The position numbers were made by a program, and so were the translations under genes. 64,000 bases of DNA from Lachnospiraceae bacterium (GTDB lineage Bacteria > Bacillota > Clostridia > Lachnospirales > Lachnospiraceae). Each line of letters starts with the position of its first letter. Positions within the stretch are counted from its first letter, which is position 1. Of this stretch, positions 63,498 through 64,000 are shown piece after piece. The notes beneath the pieces are model-generated. The model saw only the letters and a list, made by a program, of their open reading frames with translations. It did not search any database and was not told where the DNA came from. The stretch spans positions 62,001-126,000 of the forward strand of contig SVEZ01000003.1 in assembly GCA_015057115.1 (NCBI GenBank). Reading direction: 5' to 3'.

Positions 63498-64000
63498 ATG
63501 TCAGAACTATACCGTTTTCCTTTGAAACAGTGTATAGGAAAGCCGTCCGTTGCGGTTGTTAAATGCGGAGATTCGGTAAAGCGTGGAGAACTCATTGCAG
63601 CACAGCCGGAGGATGGATTGGGGGCAAATATTTTTTCCAGTGTATCCGGAAAGGTAGAATCCGTCAATGAAGAAGAAATTGGAATTCTACCGGATGAAAA
63701 GCAGAGTGCAGACTTTGTAAAGTTGAAAAAGAGAAAACCCTTAGAGCTTATTAAAGAAGCAGGTCTGGTTGGACTTGGGGGTGCCGGATTTCCGACTTAC
63801 GCAAAGTTTTCCAAGCCTTTTGAAAAAGAGGGAACTGTTGTCATCAATGCCGCGGAATGTGAGCCCATTCTTTCTCACAATATTGAAAGAATCGAAAAGC
63901 ATCCGGAACAGCTTTTACGGGGACTGGAAATTGCAATGGAAGTTTCAGGGGCAAAAGATGGTGTGATTGCCATTAAGGAGTATCACACGGAGGCTATTAA
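63498..64000 (+). CDS. RnfC/PrdC-like electron-transfer protein (partial, N-terminal)
   Basis: The frame is open from ATG 63498 (AAAGGAGG 8 bases upstream) to the window edge, 167 codons. It begins YRFPLKQCIGKPSVAVVKCGD with a biotinyl-lipoyl-like KRGELIAAQ...VSGKVESV domain, then GLVGLGGAGFPTYAKF and NAAECEPILSHN, the start of the NADH/FMN-binding region of RnfC. The N-terminus resembles the proline-reductase-associated PrdC more than standard RnfC; this cannot be decided without the C-terminal part. Confidence 0.8.
   Translation, partial: MSELYRFPLKQCIGKPSVAVVKCGDSVKRGELIAAQPEDGLGANIFSSVSGKVESVNEEEIGILPDEKQSADFVKLKKRKPLELIKEAGLVGLGGAGFPTYAKFSKPFEKEGTVVINAAECEPILSHNIERIEKHPEQLLRGLEIAMEVSGAKDGVIAIKEYHTEAI

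Overview
The window looks like chromosomal DNA of an anaerobic, spore-forming Clostridia member, most likely Lachnospiraceae. Supporting signs are the Gram-positive gene orders (a mraZ-rsmH-ftsL-PBP-PBP-mraY-murD-ftsW-ftsQ-ftsZ cluster followed by spoIIGA-sigE and sigG), strong AGGAGG ribosome sites, TTG/GTG starts, a CIRCE-controlled groESL operon, a T-box thrS and a preQ1-type leader. No phage structural genes, rRNA or tRNA genes or CRISPR arrays were seen.

Layout. 1-1900: end of a ThiXYZ-like pyrimidine-precursor ABC transporter. 1958-5170: hybrid histidine kinase and CPBP protease. 5257-7300: groES-groEL, then about 670 bases without a gene that hold strongly structured, probably RNA-coding sequence. 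7965-11600: heterodimeric ABC exporter. 11670-20880: degV, thioesterase, purA, lpdA, a very large BvgS-like hybrid kinase and a MATE pump. 20988-25340: a small membrane protein (minus strand) and pstSCAB plus a HAD phosphatase. 25400-28530: promoter, preQ1-type leader, terminator and a complete queD-queE-folE-queC-queF operon from GTP to preQ1. 28670-33910: purine permease, threonine aldolase, SEC-C protein, chemoreceptor-like protein and an unknown. 33946-37180: T-box, thrS, lgt. 37320-59975: division/cell-wall cluster. 60048-62428: sporulation control genes. 62484-64000: LysR regulator divergent from an RnfC/PrdC-like electron-transfer protein cut by the window edge.

Main discovery. The second class B PBP gene of the division cluster, spoVD by synteny with Bacillus, is split. 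Its first 350 codons lie at 41373-42422 and its last 208 at 53678-54304. Between them sits an 11,255-bp element bounded by direct repeats (15 bp identical; 23 bp with one mismatch). Joining the two parts at the repeat restores one uninterrupted 558-codon frame through the SxN active-site motif. The element encodes a compact serine recombinase next to its right end. Its cargo is an exosortase-G (XrtG) surface-protein system: a Firmicu-CTERM-type secreted protein, XrtG, two glycosyltransferases, a PTPS-like protein, a large membrane protein and a CotH-like kinase. The predicted attP is an 11/12 dyad centred on the same AA dinucleotide as the attB dyad. This has the form of a sigK-skin-like developmental intervening sequence, but in spoVD and with exosortase cargo.

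The surroundings fit. A terminator precedes spoVD and a good vegetative promoter lies inside its last codons, so mraY-murD-ftsW-ftsQ can be expressed regardless. The nearby spoIIGA-sigE-sigG genes make sporulation-linked excision plausible. Excision itself, its timing and the sporulation promoters are inferences from sequence only.
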